DNA of 5,495 nt from Chloroflexota bacterium. GTDB taxonomy: Bacteria; Chloroflexota; Anaerolineae; Aggregatilineales; Phototrophicaceae. Positions 5,271-5,495 of this stretch are shown piece after piece. The notes beneath the pieces are model-generated. The model was not told the origin of the DNA. It saw only the letters and a program-made list of their open reading frames with translations, and did not search any database. The stretch is taken from positions 1-5,495 of the forward strand of contig QGUR01000299.1 in assembly GCA_003242205.1 (NCBI GenBank), read 5' to 3'. The position numbers and the translations under genes are program-made. How positions within the stretch are numbered: the first letter of the stretch is position 1; each line of letters starts with the position of its first letter.

Positions 5271-5495
5271 CTATTCTGGAATGGAGGCGCAGTCGTTCAC
5301 AACTTTGATCTGTGCAATAATCGCATAGTTTCCCCGTGTAGCGTCGTTTGAGGTTTGTGCTGAAACAGGCTCCGTGGTTTCGACGTCGTACAGCCCGGCC
5401 ACCAGCGGGTAGGTTCCTTCCCGTGTGGTTTCAGGTATCGTTAATTCGAACGGTTCGCCGAGGATGACTTCACCGGAGTTGACCCATGTATAGGT
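5271..5495 (-). CDS. C-terminal end of a second, paralogous glycosyltransferase (runs off right edge)
   Basis: The minus strand reads open from the right edge to a TAG at 5271-5273, giving 74 residues. They begin TYTWVNSGEVILGEPFEL and continue with GTYPLVAGLYDVETTE and a GNYAI segment, ending NDCASIPE. They match residues 583-651 of the downstream glycosyltransferase closely, including the paired TYTWVN, GEVILGEPFEL, TYPLV-GLY-VET and GNYA blocks and a cysteine in a DC pair near the end. This is therefore the tail of the same C-terminal beta domain, and the gene is almost certainly a paralog of the whole enzyme, although the membrane part lies outside the window. It ends with five residues after the DC pair, where the downstream copy stops at once. 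It is the upstream gene of the pair, only 13 bases from the next ATG. Confidence 0.88.
   Translation of the reverse strand, partial: TYTWVNSGEVILGEPFELTIPETTREGTYPLVAGLYDVETTEPVSAQTSNDATRGNYAIIAQIKVVNDCASIPE
5445..5495. repeat. Diverged duplicate of 3461-3511 (paralogous beta-domain coding sequence)
   Basis: These 51 bases align without gaps to 3461-3511 with eight mismatches by hand count. A further shared block, GCGGGTAGGTTCC, occurs at 5405-5417 and 3421-3433. The mismatches are spread through the block and change few residues, as expected from an old gene duplication followed by protein-level selection, not from a recent copy. Confidence 0.8.

Noticed and set aside
1..5495. A new defence, mobile or multi-gene system
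   Set aside because: There is no nuclease, transposase, integrase, toxin pair, phage gene, CRISPR array or tRNA. The genes are common housekeeping, regulatory and surface-glycan types.

Overview
The window is an ordinary chromosomal segment of moderately GC-rich bacterial DNA with densely packed genes on both strands. It holds seven protein-coding loci and one decayed gene. It has no RNA gene, CRISPR array, insertion sequence or phage gene that I can support, and no gap above 300 bases; the largest gap is about 150 bases. The style suggests Chloroflexota (Anaerolineae-like): a lipoprotein with a Pro/Thr-rich linker, a long DtxR regulator with a FeoA-like tail, a multi-membrane glycosyltransferase with a C-terminal beta domain, and starts that mostly lack a Shine-Dalgarno sequence. 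That assignment is inference from style, not from a marker gene.

Layout, left to right. Bases 1-176 (minus) hold the first 58 codons of an unrecognised acidic protein, with a plausible promoter just upstream. Bases 252-836 (minus) hold pdxT, the glutaminase subunit of pyridoxal 5'-phosphate synthase; its partner pdxS is not in the window. Bases 986-1243 (plus) hold a remnant of a small DUF3052-like gene, in which an N-terminus appears joined in frame to the last residues of the family. Bases 1168-1842 (minus) hold a DtxR/MntR-family metalloregulator converging on that remnant. Bases 1917-2648 (minus) hold a calcineurin-like metallophosphoesterase 74 bases upstream of the regulator and in the same direction. 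Bases 2704-3285 (plus) hold a secreted lipoprotein, divergent from the phosphoesterase. Bases 3302-5257 (minus) hold a membrane glycosyltransferase of the GT39/ArnT-like group. Bases 5271-5495 (minus) hold the C-terminus of a close paralog of it, 13 bases upstream and so probably in the same transcript.

The genes do not form one obvious pathway. The phosphoesterase and regulator may be co-transcribed. The two glycosyltransferase paralogs look like the end of a surface-glycan or glycoprotein operon that continues to the right. pdxT serves vitamin B6 synthesis.

I found no new multi-gene system. The points most worth a second look are the apparent internal deletion in the DUF3052-like gene, the unusual metal-site residues of the DtxR-family regulator, and the tandem glycosyltransferase paralogs.
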